Assembly (NCBI GenBank): GCA_944321185.1
Contig: CALUKH010000006.1
Coordinates: forward strand, 1 to 64,000
Direction: 5' to 3'
Source: an uncultured Alistipes sp.
GTDB taxonomy: Bacteria; Bacteroidota; Bacteroidia; Bacteroidales; Rikenellaceae
Length of the DNA stretch: 64,000 bases
Shown piece by piece: positions 1-7,941 of the stretch. The translations under genes and the position numbers were made by a program. The notes beneath the pieces are model-generated. The model was given only the letters and a program-made list of their open reading frames with translations, was not told where the DNA came from and ran no database searches. Positions within the stretch are counted from its first letter, which is position 1. Every line of letters begins with the position of its first letter.

Positions 1-199
1 AGCACATGCCGCAGATACCCTCGCGGCAGTCGTGGTCGAATGCCACGGGCTCCTTGCCCTGGTGAACGAGGTCGTTGTTCAGGATGTCGAGCATCTCGAG
101 GAACGAAGTGTCTTCCGAGATGTTGGTGACCTTGTAGGTCTCGAACGCTCCTTTGGATTTAGCGTCCTTTTGACGCCATATCTTTAAAGTAAAATTCAT
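1..199 (-). CDS. frdB: Succinate dehydrogenase/fumarate reductase iron-sulfur subunit (N-terminal 66 codons, cut by window edge)
   Basis: This is the electron-transfer subunit of the membrane-bound succinate:quinone oxidoreductase/fumarate reductase; it passes electrons between the flavoprotein FrdA and the cytochrome b subunit. The visible part begins [19 protein letters not shown] and ends in the [2Fe-2S] ligand motif CREGICGMC (residues about 58-66), which is diagnostic. It starts at 199, 35 bp after the frdA stop, so it is the third gene of frdCAB. In anaerobic Bacteroidota this complex usually works as fumarate reductase; that direction of reaction is inferred from the lineage. The two [4Fe-4S]/[3Fe-4S] cluster motifs lie outside the window. 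Confidence 0.95.
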   Translation of the reverse strand, partial: MNFTLKIWRQKDAKSKGAFETYKVTNISEDTSFLEMLDILNNDLVHQGKEPVAFDHDCREGICGMC

Positions 200-234
200 T
201 GTTTTTCGATCTTAAAGTTCAACGTCAAAATGGA

Positions 235-2181
235 TTAGTCCTTGTAGTTGCGCTGTGCGGGGTGTACGAACTCGAAGTTCAGGGGCTCCTTGGTCATCTC
301 CGGCACCTGATCCATGCCCTTGTACTCCCAGACGGCGGCATAGGCGAAGTTTTCGTCGTCACGCTTGGCCTCGCCCTCTTCGGTCTGATGCTCCGAGCGG
401 AAGTGACCGCCGCACGACTCTTCGCGCAGCAGGGCGTCGCGGGCCATCAGTTCGCCCAGTTCGAGGAAGTCGGCCACACGCAGGGCCTTTTCGAGTTCGA
501 CGTTGAAGTCGTTTTCGCGACCTACGACGCGGACATCCTTCCAGAACTCCTTGCGCAGGGCCTGGATTTCGGTGATGGCCTTCTGGAGCGACTCCTTCGT
601 ACGGGCCATTCCGACGTTCTCCCACATGATGTGACCCAGCTTCTTGTGAATGTCGTCCACCGACTGTTTGCCGTTGATCGAGAGCAGTTTGGCGATCTTT
701 TCGCGCACGCCCTTCTCAGCCTCGTCGAAGGCCTTGGTATTGGTGTTGACCTTCGGGGCCTGGATCTTGTGCGAGAGGTAGTCGCCGATGGTGTAGGGCA
801 GCACGAAGTAACCGTCGGCCAGACCCTGCATCAGGGCCGAGGCACCCAGACGGTTGGCGCCGTGATCCGAGAAGTTGGCCTCGCCGATGGCGTACAGACC
901 CGGGATGGTGGTCATCAGGTTGTAGTCGACCCAGATACCGCCCATCGTGTAGTGAACGGCCGGGAAGATCTGCATCGGCTGCTCGTAGGGGTTCACGTCG
1001 GTGATCTCCTCGTACATGTCGAAGAGGTTGCCGTAGCGCTGTTTGATGCGCTCCTTGCCCAGACGCTCGATGGCGGTCTTGAAGTCCAGGAAGACGGCCA
1101 GACCCGTTTCGTTCACACCGTAACCGGCATCGCAACGCTCCTTGGCGGCACGCGAAGCCACGTCACGCGGCACGAGGTTACCGAAGGCCGGGTAGCGGCG
1201 CTCCAGATAGTAGTCGCGGTCCTCTTCGGCGATGTCCGACGGTTTTTTCTTGCCGGCGCGCAGGGCCTTGACATCCTCGAGTTTCTTGGGAACCCAGATA
1301 CGTCCGTCGTTACGCAGCGACTCGGACATCAGCGTCAGTTTCGACTGCTGGTCGCCGTGAACGGGGATACACGTGGGGTGGATCTGCGTGAAGCAGGGGT
1401 TTGCGAAGCCTGCTCCCTTGCGGTAGCACTGGAAGGCGGCCGATCCGTTCGAGGCCATGGCGTTGGTCGACAGGAAGAAGACGTTTCCGTAGCCGCCCGT
1501 TGCCAGCACGACGGCGTGAGCACCGTGGCGCTCGATTTCGCCGGTGATCAGGTTACGGGCGATGATGCCGCGAGCCTCACCGTCCTCGATGACGATGTCG
1601 AGCATCTCGTGACGCGGATAGCTCTTCACCGAGCCGGCGGCGATCTCCTTGTTCAGGGCGGCGTAGGCGCCCAGCAGGAGCTGCTGACCGGTCTGGCCGC
1701 GGGCATAGAACGTACGCGAAACCTGCGCACCGCCGAACGAACGGTTGGCCAGCAGACCGCCGTATTCGCGGGCGAAGGGGACACCCTGAGCGACGCACTG
1801 GTCGATGATCAGGTTCGAGACCTCGGCCAGACGGTAGACGTTGGCCTCACGGGCGCGGTAGTCGCCGCCCTTGATCGTATCGTAGAAGAGGCGGTATACC
1901 GAGTCGTTGTCGTTCTGATAGTTTTTGGCTGCGTTGATACCGCCCTGCGCGGCGATCGAGTGAGCGCGGCGGGGCGAATCCTGGATGCAGAACACCTTGA
2001 CGTTGTAGCCGAGTTCGCCGAGCGAAGCGGCTGCGGAGGCGCCTCCGAGACCCGTGCCGACGATGATGATGTCGAGCTTGCGCTTGTTGGCGGGGCTTAC
2101 GACCTTGATAGCTGCCTTGTGGTTGCTCCATTTTTCGGCGAGCGGACCGGCAGGGATTTTAGCATCTAATTTTAAAGCCAT
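235..2181 (-). CDS. frdA: Succinate dehydrogenase/fumarate reductase flavoprotein subunit
   Basis: FAD-binding catalytic subunit, 648 aa, close to the usual length of the Bacteroides enzyme. The FAD Rossmann motif appears near the N-terminus ([18 protein letters not shown]), followed by the flavin-attachment region with the covalent-FAD histidine context ([16 protein letters not shown]) and the substrate-site segments IHPTCIP and GGIWVDYN. I chose the ATG at 2181 (protein starts [18 protein letters not shown]) because family members begin at this point; an in-frame ATG nine codons upstream (2208) is possible. Gene order frdC-frdA-frdB with gaps of 36 and 35 bp indicates one operon. Nothing abnormal is seen in the reading frame. 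Confidence 0.97.
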   Translation of the reverse strand: MALKLDAKIPAGPLAEKWSNHKAAIKVVSPANKRKLDIIIVGTGLGGASAAASLGELGYNVKVFCIQDSPRRAHSIAAQGGINAAKNYQNDNDSVYRLFYDTIKGGDYRAREANVYRLAEVSNLIIDQCVAQGVPFAREYGGLLANRSFGGAQVSRTFYARGQTGQQLLLGAYAALNKEIAAGSVKSYPRHEMLDIVIEDGEARGIIARNLITGEIERHGAHAVVLATGGYGNVFFLSTNAMASNGSAAFQCYRKGAGFANPCFTQIHPTCIPVHGDQQSKLTLMSESLRNDGRIWVPKKLEDVKALRAGKKKPSDIAEEDRDYYLERRYPAFGNLVPRDVASRAAKERCDAGYGVNETGLAVFLDFKTAIERLGKERIKQRYGNLFDMYEEITDVNPYEQPMQIFPAVHYTMGGIWVDYNLMTTIPGLYAIGEANFSDHGANRLGASALMQGLADGYFVLPYTIGDYLSHKIQAPKVNTNTKAFDEAEKGVREKIAKLLSINGKQSVDDIHKKLGHIMWENVGMARTKESLQKAITEIQALRKEFWKDVRVVGRENDFNVELEKALRVADFLELGELMARDALLREESCGGHFRSEHQTEEGEAKRDDENFAYAAVWEYKGMDQVPEMTKEPLNFEFVHPAQRNYKD

Positions 2182-2217
2182 ATGTTTGTGTTGTTTATTG
2201 TTCGACAAAATCGGGGA

Positions 2218-2913
2218 TTAGCAGGCGCCGTTCATGCAGGGGCAGAGGAAGTAGACGAGCACCACGGCGGCGAAACCGAGGAATACGATGGTTGCAACGA
2301 TGTTGGCGATGCACTTCAGGCGGGGATACCACGTGTCGTTGGCCCAGCCCACGCTCTGGAACATCGACCATACGCCGTGGGTGAGGTGGAACCACAGGGC
2401 GACGAACCATACGAGGTAGATCACCACGTAGTACCACTGCGAGAAGGTGTAGCGGATCAGTGCGGCGCCATCGACGGGGCTGTAGCCCAGCGAATTGGTG
2501 TGCTGGCCGAGGATCTCGACGAGCTGCATCTTCGACCAGAAGTTGAAGAGGTGGAGCAGCAGGCCCACCAGGACGATGAAGCCCAGTACGAGCATGTTTT
2601 TCGAAGCCCAGTCCACGCCGGGTTCCTGGACCGTGACGGCATAGCGCTGCTTGCCGCGGGCCTTGTAGTTGTGGAGCGTGAGGATGATGGCGTAGATGAA
2701 GTGGATCAGAACGCCGAGTGCCAGAACGACGGTTCCGGCCAGTGCATACCAGTTGGCACCGAGGAACGCGCAGACGGCATTGTAAGCCTCCGGCGAGATG
2801 ATTGCCGTGACGTTCATCGACATGTGGAAGAGGATGAAGAGCACGAGGAAGCACCCCGTCACGCTCATTACTAACTTCTTGCCAAGCGAGGAATTAGATA
2901 GAAAACAGCTCAT
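2218..2913 (-). CDS. frdC: Succinate dehydrogenase/fumarate reductase cytochrome b subunit
   Basis: Single-gene membrane anchor of the complex, 231 aa, of the type with about five transmembrane helices that binds two b hemes and menaquinone. Hydrophobic segments are clear (for example KLVMSVTGCFLVLFILFHMS near the N-terminus) with histidines in the helices (FHMS, LIHFIY, LLHLFNF, LWFHLTHG) that fit heme ligands. First gene of the frdCAB operon. The start at 2913 (MSCFLSNSSLGKKLVMS) follows an approximately 210-nt leader from a promoter at 3126-3133. Identification rests on topology, neighbourhood and resemblance to the Bacteroides frdC product. Confidence 0.93.
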   Translation of the reverse strand: MSCFLSNSSLGKKLVMSVTGCFLVLFILFHMSMNVTAIISPEAYNAVCAFLGANWYALAGTVVLALGVLIHFIYAIILTLHNYKARGKQRYAVTVQEPGVDWASKNMLVLGFIVLVGLLLHLFNFWSKMQLVEILGQHTNSLGYSPVDGAALIRYTFSQWYYVVIYLVWFVALWFHLTHGVWSMFQSVGWANDTWYPRLKCIANIVATIVFLGFAAVVLVYFLCPCMNGAC

Positions 2914-3125
2914 AATGTGTTGGAATTTGTTTATATTTGTTAAAGATTTGTGTTCCGTGTCGACGGTGTGTGTTCCGCAACGTATGTTTTGTATTCCGTT
3001 AAGGCATTCAGAGCGATTGAGTTCCGGTTTGCATACCCCGGCAAGAATGGCGCCAGTCGCGATCGGAATCCGGAATCGGGGATCAGCGGACCGGACGGGT
3101 CTTCAGGCATGGAGTAATGTTTGCG

Positions 3126-3133
3126 CAAAGATA
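3126..3133 (-). promoter_or_regulatory. Promoter -7 box of frdCAB
   Basis: Reading leftwards, the sequence is TATCTTTG, matching the Bacteroidota -7 consensus TAnnTTTG, with a TTG (-33) 19 bp upstream. The predicted transcript would have a leader of about 210 nt before frdC. The spacing matches the known Bacteroides promoter rule; the use of this site is inferred. Confidence 0.65.
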
Positions 3134-3194
3134 GCCATTGTTTGCGTAATAACAATGAAACGAACAGGATTTTTATCGACAGAAGGAGGGTTTT

Positions 3195-3731
3195 ATGACG
3201 AAAGATGAGCTGCGCAGAGCGATGAAGGCCCGGAACCGGGCGATGGATGCCGGGGCACGGGCTGCGGCCTCGGAGCGGATCATGGCGCAGATAGAGGCGA
3301 TGGAGGTTTTTGCGCGGGCGCGGACCGTGGGACTCTTCTGCGCGCTGGGTGACGAACCGGACCTGACGCCGATGCTGCATCGCTGGCGCGGGATCAAGCG
3401 GCTGGCGGTTCCGCGGGTCGAGGGGCCGACGATGCGCTTTTTCGACTACGATCCGCAGACGCTCTTCCCCGGGGCGTTCGGGATTCTCGAGCCGGGGCCT
3501 TCGGCGCGCCTGTGCCGTCCGGAGGAGCTTGATCTGCTGTTCATTCCGGGGGTGGCCTTCACGGCCGACGGGCTCCGCTGCGGACGCGGACGGGGTTACT
3601 ACGATCAGTATCTCGATCTGGCGGGATTCCGGGCCGTGAAGATTGGCGTCTGTTTTGCCCACCAGCTGGTCGATACGCTGCCCAGCGAACCGCACGACAT
3701 GCGGATGGACGGTGTGGTGACGGATCGTTAA
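3195..3731 (+). CDS. 5-formyltetrahydrofolate cyclo-ligase
   Basis: ATP-dependent conversion of 5-formyl-THF to 5,10-methenyl-THF, a one-carbon salvage step in the cytosol. The 178-aa length is normal for the family. The N-terminus is the usual basic helix (MTKDELRRAMKARNRAMDAG), and the C-terminal half has the ATP/folate-site signature: FIPGVAFTADGLRCGRGRGYYDQYL (the G-R-G-R-G-Y-Y-D core at residues about 130-137). A purine-rich Shine-Dalgarno-like GGAGG lies 6 nt before the ATG (about 3185-3189), which is uncommon in this phylum. It stands alone between the divergent frd promoter and the patatin gene 77 bp downstream. Confidence 0.93.
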   Translation: MTKDELRRAMKARNRAMDAGARAAASERIMAQIEAMEVFARARTVGLFCALGDEPDLTPMLHRWRGIKRLAVPRVEGPTMRFFDYDPQTLFPGAFGILEPGPSARLCRPEELDLLFIPGVAFTADGLRCGRGRGYYDQYLDLAGFRAVKIGVCFAHQLVDTLPSEPHDMRMDGVVTDR

Positions 3732-3808
3732 GCGAGATGAACGGTCGCCTGGGCGCAATGCACGGATAGTGTTCGGGTGCACGGGCGGCAAAATCGAATA
3801 GTGTAGCA

Positions 3809-4603
3809 ATGAAAAAGAGACGAGTGGCCCTGGTGCTTGCCGGAGGAGGAGCAAGGGGTGTGGCGCACATTGGCGCCATTGAAGAGTTGGAAGAGCGGGG
3901 ATTCGAGATTGCGGCCGTGGCCGGGACCTCGATGGGGGCGTTGATCGGGGGCATGTATGCTTCGGGTCACCTCGATGCGTTCAAGAAGTGGATGTGTTCG
4001 TTGGACAAGTACAAGGTCTTCGGGTTGGTGGATTTCACGATCAGCTCCGAGGGGCTGGTCAAGGGCGATCGGGTCATCCACGCCATGGAGGAGCTGGTTC
4101 CCGACGTGAGGATCGAACAGATGCCGGTGCCGTTTGCGGCGGTGGCGGCCGATCTGCTGACGGGCCGCGAGGTGGTTTTCGACCGGGGCGGGCTGTACGA
4201 TGCCATTCGGGCCTCGATCTCCATTCCGTCGGTCTTTCAGCCGGTGCGGCGCGACGGCATGGTGCTGGTCGACGGCGGAACGGTCAATCCGCTGCCGTTG
4301 AACCGCGTACGTCGTGAGGAGGGCGATCTGCTCGTGGCCGTGGATGTGAGTGCGCCGTTCGGGGCCGATCCGACCTCGCGTGCCAATGCGTCGCTCAATC
4401 ATTATAAGGTATTGATTGCCTCGTCACAGATCATGCAGCAGCATATCACGCAGTTGATGTGCCGGCTTTATCGGCCCGACGTGCTGGTTCAGATGCCGGC
4501 CGACAGTTATGGCATGTTTGAATTCTACCGTTCGACGGAGCTTGTCGAGGCGGGTCGTGCGGCGACACGCAAGGCTTTGTCGCATTATCTTGATGGGAAG
4601 TGA
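3809..4603 (+). CDS. Patatin-like phospholipase family protein (RssA-like)
   Basis: Probable Ser-Asp dyad acyl hydrolase of the bacterial patatin family, 264 aa. The three hallmarks are present: the oxyanion-hole motif GGGARGVAHIG (residues about 11-21), the nucleophile elbow GTSMG (Ser about 42), and the catalytic Asp in VDGGTVNPLP (about 155). There is no signal peptide, so it is probably cytosolic or loosely attached to the inner membrane. The substrate (phospholipid or lysophospholipid) cannot be told from sequence. Its upstream neighbour is the folate cyclo-ligase, with no evident functional link. Family membership is firm, role is not. Confidence 0.9.
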   Translation: MKKRRVALVLAGGGARGVAHIGAIEELEERGFEIAAVAGTSMGALIGGMYASGHLDAFKKWMCSLDKYKVFGLVDFTISSEGLVKGDRVIHAMEELVPDVRIEQMPVPFAAVAADLLTGREVVFDRGGLYDAIRASISIPSVFQPVRRDGMVLVDGGTVNPLPLNRVRREEGDLLVAVDVSAPFGADPTSRANASLNHYKVLIASSQIMQQHITQLMCRLYRPDVLVQMPADSYGMFEFYRSTELVEAGRAATRKALSHYLDGK

Positions 4604-4773
4604 GGCTGAACTTCCGGAGGGGTGTCCCGATTTTGGGTGCGCCCCGGAAGCGGTTGCCAATTATGGGGCGACCTCTCCAGGTTGCAGGCATCCGCTTGGT
4701 CGATCCTCGGGAATGTCTGTATCTGAAAAAATTGCGCCGGCCGAGCGATAAAAACGCACCGGCCGGTGAGATG

Positions 4774-4898
4774 AAAAAAGCGACGGCCCGTAGAAGAATT
4801 CAATAAACTTAGTGACGCAACTTCACACAGATTTTAGGGGGGCCGCCGCAGACCAAAGCAACATCCGCGACACCGATTGCGGTGTTGGGGAAGTGATA
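4774..4898 (-). ncRNA. Candidate small RNA with own promoter and intrinsic terminator
   Basis: Reading leftwards: promoter TATCTTTG (4904-4911) with TTG exactly 19 bp upstream; expected start near 4897; hairpin ACACCG-loop CAAT-CGGTGT (4870-4885); then a 10-bp stem between 4840-4849 and 4780-4789 (GCGGCGGCCC pairing with GGGCCGTCGC, one G-U pair) enclosing a 50-nt domain; then six T residues (4774-4779). Promoter, structured body and terminator together fit a stand-alone RNA of about 120 nt. It does not look like tRNA, tmRNA, SRP RNA or RNase P RNA. A 13-codon frame inside is probably fortuitous. No known family was recognised. Confidence 0.55.
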
Positions 4899-4903
4899 CG
4901 TTA

Positions 4904-4911
4904 CAAAGATA
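4904..4911 (-). promoter_or_regulatory. Promoter -7 box of candidate small RNA
   Basis: Minus-strand TATCTTTG preceded by TTG with a 19-bp spacer, a full match to the Bacteroidota vegetative promoter. There is no protein gene downstream on this strand before 4603, which is why a non-coding transcript is suggested. Confidence 0.65.
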
Positions 4912-5133
4912 ATCAAAGTTTCGGAACTTGCAACCACATTGTCCGAAAGTGGCACGGGAACGTCCAAAAAGTCGAATTGGAGGGTTTCGTGAATCGGAAA
5001 ACGGAGCAGATGCCTGCGAGCCCGGCTTTTTGACGCATGGATCCGCGGGCCTTAGGGGAGGTCTCTTTCCACGAAGGTTTCCGGACGACAGGCCCGAATC
5101 GCGCCGTCGGTCATCGGGGCGTATTTTTTGAAC

Positions 5134-5171
5134 AAAACCCCGTTCCGAATCAAGACTCGGAACGGGGTTTT
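5134..5171. terminator. Bidirectional hairpin terminator
   Basis: Perfect 15-bp inverted repeat (arms 5134-5148 and 5157-5171, 8-nt loop) flanked by A and T runs that form part of the stem ends, so it could terminate transcription from either side. It lies 340 bp past the end of the minus-strand DUF5723 gene and 530 bp past the plus-strand patatin gene. Confidence 0.7.
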
Positions 5172-5247
5172 CATCTTCTGGACGAATGTGTCAGGAGGCT
5201 TTTGGGGGACTACCCATTTAGGAGTGCGGCGGTTTTCGCGGCTCTTT

Positions 5248-5340
5248 CCGGGGCGGCTCCGGGGCGGCTCCGGGGCGGCTCCGGGTTGGCTCTTACCGGG
5301 GTGGCTCTTACCGGGGTGGCTCTTACCGGGGTGGCTCTTA
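5248..5340. repeat. Tandem repeats: three 11-bp units then four 15-bp units
   Basis: Three copies of CCGGGGCGGCT (5248-5280) run into four copies of a 15-bp unit CCGGGGTGGCTCTTA (5281-5340; the first copy has two changes). The 15-bp unit looks like the 11-bp unit extended by CTTA. Copies are nearly identical, which suggests recent expansion by slippage. Confidence 0.9.
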
Positions 5341-5473
5341 CCACTCTTTCCGGGGTGAGGTTTTCACGTTTTTCCGGGCCGGTTTCCACGATCTTTCCCG
5401 GAGGATGATTCTCGCAGTTCTTTTCGGCACGGGGCCCCGCGGCTTCCACTGCCCCCCCCCTCACATTCGGCGG

Positions 5474-6847
5474 TTATTTGCGGTCACCCTCGCGGACGTA
5501 GGCGGCGATACGGTGGCTGCGACGTCCGAGCGGAATGCCGATGCCAAGGGTTACATTGGCCGCACTCTGGCTGATGGGTACCCACTGGGGCGTGTGGCGG
5601 GTGACGAGCAGGTCGGTGGCCAGGAAGAAGTTGATCCATCCCGGGCAGAGGTTCAGACCTAGCCCCACGGAGCTGCCGCGGTTGTTGAGGAACGAGTAGC
5701 TGCCCGTGAGGGTGAACCACCGTACGGGGTGGAAGTTGACCGAACCGGTGAGGTTGTGCATGGTCGTGTACTCCCAGAAGCGGGCCGTATAGAGCAGACC
5801 GATGCCGACGCGGTGTTTCCAGACCTCGTATTCGACGCCGGCATTGATCGATGCACGGAGCATGCGCGAGAGGTTCTTGCTTTCGGTCTGGTTGAACTTG
5901 AGCATTTCGAGGTCGAAATCGGGCGTGGGATCCGAGCCGTCGTCGGGGATGGTGACGCCGGTGAATTCGGTCTGCTGGGTCGAGACGCCGGCGACGGTGC
6001 CCTTTTTGCTCCAGTTGATGAATCCCAGATCGGTGACGGCGAGCGAGGCCTGCAGATTGGGCAGGATGTCATACGTGGCGCCCAGATCGACGGCAAAGCC
6101 GTATCCGGCCGGTTTGCGGGGTTTGAAGTTGAGGTCGTTCACCTCGAAGGTGCCGGTTTCGGGATTGGGCGTCACGGAGGTTCCGTCGGCGGTGATCTCC
6201 ATCGTACCGCGCGTGGTGACGGCCCAGCGGTCGGGCTGGAGCGAGACGTCGAACTGATCGTAGTGGACGCTGGCGCGGGCCAGTCCGGCGAGGAACTTGC
6301 CCCGGATACCGACATAGAGGCGGTCGTTGAGCAGCGGGAACGAGTAGTTGAAGGCGGCTTCGAGATAGCTTTCGGTCGAGACGCCGACGTTTGCGATGCT
6401 GCCCTCCTGTCCGCGCTTGAGGAACTCGAAGAGCGACAAGGGCAGATTCGTATCTTCGTTCAGGCGCAGGGCCATGTCGAACGACCAGAAGTTCTTGTGG
6501 TTTTTGGTAAATTTACCGATTCCGAAGATATTGACGCGGGCGTCGATGCCCAGCAGGTTGTTCTTTTTGAGCGTTCCGAGGGCCTCGGCCGACGAGACCG
6601 AACTGTCGAGCAGCGTGACGAGCCGTCCGTTGCGGGGGTAGAGGAAATTGTCCAGAGCGACGTTTCCGTTCAGCGAGAGGTCCATGCCGCCCAGCACGGG
6701 GATGTTGATGTAGCCGCGCAGCGGGGCAAAGGCGGGGTTGAACTGTGAACGCATGGTCGAACCCTCCATGAAGTAGGCCGTAGGGTTCTGGGCGGCAAGT
6801 GCCGTGGTGAGCAGCAGCGATGCCAGGAGAAGGTATATTTTTTTCAT
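5474..6847 (-). CDS. DUF5723 family outer-membrane beta-barrel-like protein
   Basis: 457 aa with a Sec signal peptide (MKKIYLLLASLLLTTALAAQ) followed by a body that alternates aromatic and polar residues as expected for an outer-membrane beta-barrel. The start of the mature protein (NPTAYFMEGSTMRSQFNPAF) and the pattern of glycine-rich turns resemble the Bacteroidota DUF5723 family, whose function is unknown. It lies 13 bp downstream of a lipoprotein gene on the same strand, so the two are probably co-transcribed from a promoter at 7851-7858. The family assignment is from memory of the pattern and is moderately sure. Confidence 0.75.
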   Translation of the reverse strand: MKKIYLLLASLLLTTALAAQNPTAYFMEGSTMRSQFNPAFAPLRGYINIPVLGGMDLSLNGNVALDNFLYPRNGRLVTLLDSSVSSAEALGTLKKNNLLGIDARVNIFGIGKFTKNHKNFWSFDMALRLNEDTNLPLSLFEFLKRGQEGSIANVGVSTESYLEAAFNYSFPLLNDRLYVGIRGKFLAGLARASVHYDQFDVSLQPDRWAVTTRGTMEITADGTSVTPNPETGTFEVNDLNFKPRKPAGYGFAVDLGATYDILPNLQASLAVTDLGFINWSKKGTVAGVSTQQTEFTGVTIPDDGSDPTPDFDLEMLKFNQTESKNLSRMLRASINAGVEYEVWKHRVGIGLLYTARFWEYTTMHNLTGSVNFHPVRWFTLTGSYSFLNNRGSSVGLGLNLCPGWINFFLATDLLVTRHTPQWVPISQSAANVTLGIGIPLGRRSHRIAAYVREGDRK

Positions 6848-6860
6848 GACAGGATTCGGT

Positions 6861-7826
6861 TTAGAGGTCGAATTTCAGAGCGCCGCGCTTGATCAGGTGC
6901 AGGTGGATGACTACCTGCGACTCCTCTTCGGAGAGCGAGTCGCCGAAGCCCTTGCCGGGGTAGTATTTTTCGAGGACCAGGGGAATGTTGACGGTGATGC
7001 CGCGCACGATCGTACGCAGGTCATCGGCCTGCAGACGCGTTTCGGGGAGTTCGTTGGCGTCGGTGTTGGCGGCGATGGTCGTCGGGGTGAAGATGACCTG
7101 TGTCGGCGGGAACGAGGGCGAGATCTGCAGCGTGACGGGCAGTCGGTTGTCGATCGAGCCGGCCAGATGGAGCGTATTTTTCGGATCGGGGGTTTCGGCC
7201 GGATCGAGGTTGTCGGCCAGCATGTTGATGACGTCGTCGCTCAGGTCGATGCGGTCGATGGCGTAGGAGAGGTCGTCCATGTTGACGTCGAGCGTCGCCA
7301 GGTAGTCGTTGGCCAGGGTGCGGACCTGGGCGGCGAGCAGCTCACGCAGCGTTTCGTTGGTGCTGAACACCGTGACGAAGGCCGACTTGAACTCCTGCTG
7401 CGAGACTCCGGGCAGCAGTTCCGAGAACGAGGTGTAGTATTTCGCCTGCAGCAGATCGGCCACCTTGTCGAGTTTGTCGGGGTTGGTCACCATTTCGTCG
7501 ATCAGCAGCGGGAGGAGGTTGTCGTTGCGATAGGCCTGGTCGTTGAGCAGGCGCTGCACGTAGACGAAACGGCCGTTGTCGTCCTGATCGGGCAGTTGGG
7601 TCGGAAGCCAGATGTCGGCTTCGTTGAAGATTTCGTCGATCCGGATGTTGTTGTCGCTGTTGATCTCCGTCATCGAGACGGAGATTTCGGCCAGCGGAGC
7701 CTCGAAACACGACGTCTCGTCGCCGATGGCGATGTTGTCGGTGTCGACTTTTCCCAGATCGTAGTCGTTGTCGACGCAGGCCGTGGCACAGGCGCCGCAC
7801 AGAAGAACAAAGAAAAGTTTTTTCAT
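6861..7826 (-). CDS. Predicted lipoprotein of unknown function
   Basis: 321 aa. The N-terminus MKKLFFVLLCGACATACVDN is a lipoprotein signal with the lipid-accepting Cys at about residue 17 (ATAC followed by VDNDYD, acidic, as for surface export in Bacteroidota). The remainder is an acidic soluble domain with alternating strands and a helical middle section; no family was recognised. Start at 7826 is preferred over an upstream ATG because it gives the signal peptide directly. A promoter (7851-7858) lies 24 bp upstream, and the DUF5723 barrel gene follows at 13 bp, so the pair may work together at the outer membrane. Confidence 0.8.
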   Translation of the reverse strand: MKKLFFVLLCGACATACVDNDYDLGKVDTDNIAIGDETSCFEAPLAEISVSMTEINSDNNIRIDEIFNEADIWLPTQLPDQDDNGRFVYVQRLLNDQAYRNDNLLPLLIDEMVTNPDKLDKVADLLQAKYYTSFSELLPGVSQQEFKSAFVTVFSTNETLRELLAAQVRTLANDYLATLDVNMDDLSYAIDRIDLSDDVINMLADNLDPAETPDPKNTLHLAGSIDNRLPVTLQISPSFPPTQVIFTPTTIAANTDANELPETRLQADDLRTIVRGITVNIPLVLEKYYPGKGFGDSLSEEESQVVIHLHLIKRGALKFDL

Positions 7827-7850
7827 GGTGTGGGAGAACTGATTGAGCTG

Positions 7851-7858
7851 CAAATATA
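7851..7858 (-). promoter_or_regulatory. Promoter -7 box of lipoprotein-DUF5723 operon
   Basis: Minus-strand TATATTTG with TTG 20 bp upstream, a good fit to TTG-N19/20-TAnnTTTG. It lies about 24 bp before the lipoprotein start and is divergent from the uvrC promoter. Confidence 0.65.
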
Positions 7859-7926
7859 AACAACCTGGACGGATTAAGCAATAAATTGAACGTTTTTATT
7901 AATTTACATTTTCATCATATATTTGT

Positions 7927-7934
7927 TACATTTG
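7927..7934 (+). promoter_or_regulatory. Promoter -7 box of uvrC, abutting the start codon
   Basis: TACATTTG ends 7 nt before the uvrC ATG (7942). In Bacteroidota transcription begins only a few nt after this box, so the uvrC message is expected to have almost no leader. Confidence 0.6.
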
Positions 7935-7941
7935 CAGTCGT

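Larger units (their letters stand above)
4604..5473. other. 870-bp gene-free region between convergent genes
   Basis: No convincing protein gene is seen. The region holds a candidate small RNA on the minus strand (about 4774-4898) with its own promoter, a 15-bp-stem terminator-like hairpin at 5134-5171, a block of 11-bp and 15-bp tandem repeats at 5248-5340, and a run of nine C at 5452-5460. A short frame across the repeats would encode a monotonous pentapeptide repeat and has no ordinary start, so I did not call it. Confidence 0.7.

Noticed and set aside
199..2169. Long open frame on the plus strand opposite frdA (about 650 codons); similar very long antisense frames lie opposite SusC, the RND pump, nrdD, asmA and carB.
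   Set aside because: They mirror GC-rich coding sequence with strong codon bias, have no family motifs, and the opposite strand holds an unmistakable gene in each case.
2932..2939. Plus-strand TATATTTG as promoter of the folate cyclo-ligase gene.
   Set aside because: It lies inside the frdC leader, 255 bp from the gene, without a proper -33 element; too weak to call.
5210..5464. Minus-strand frame with a GTG start followed by a G9 run, coding for RATPV repeats; first suspected as a phase-variable gene.
   Set aside because: The translation is only the GC-rich tandem repeat and low-complexity sequence, with no signal peptide or domain, and the frame simply follows the repeat period.
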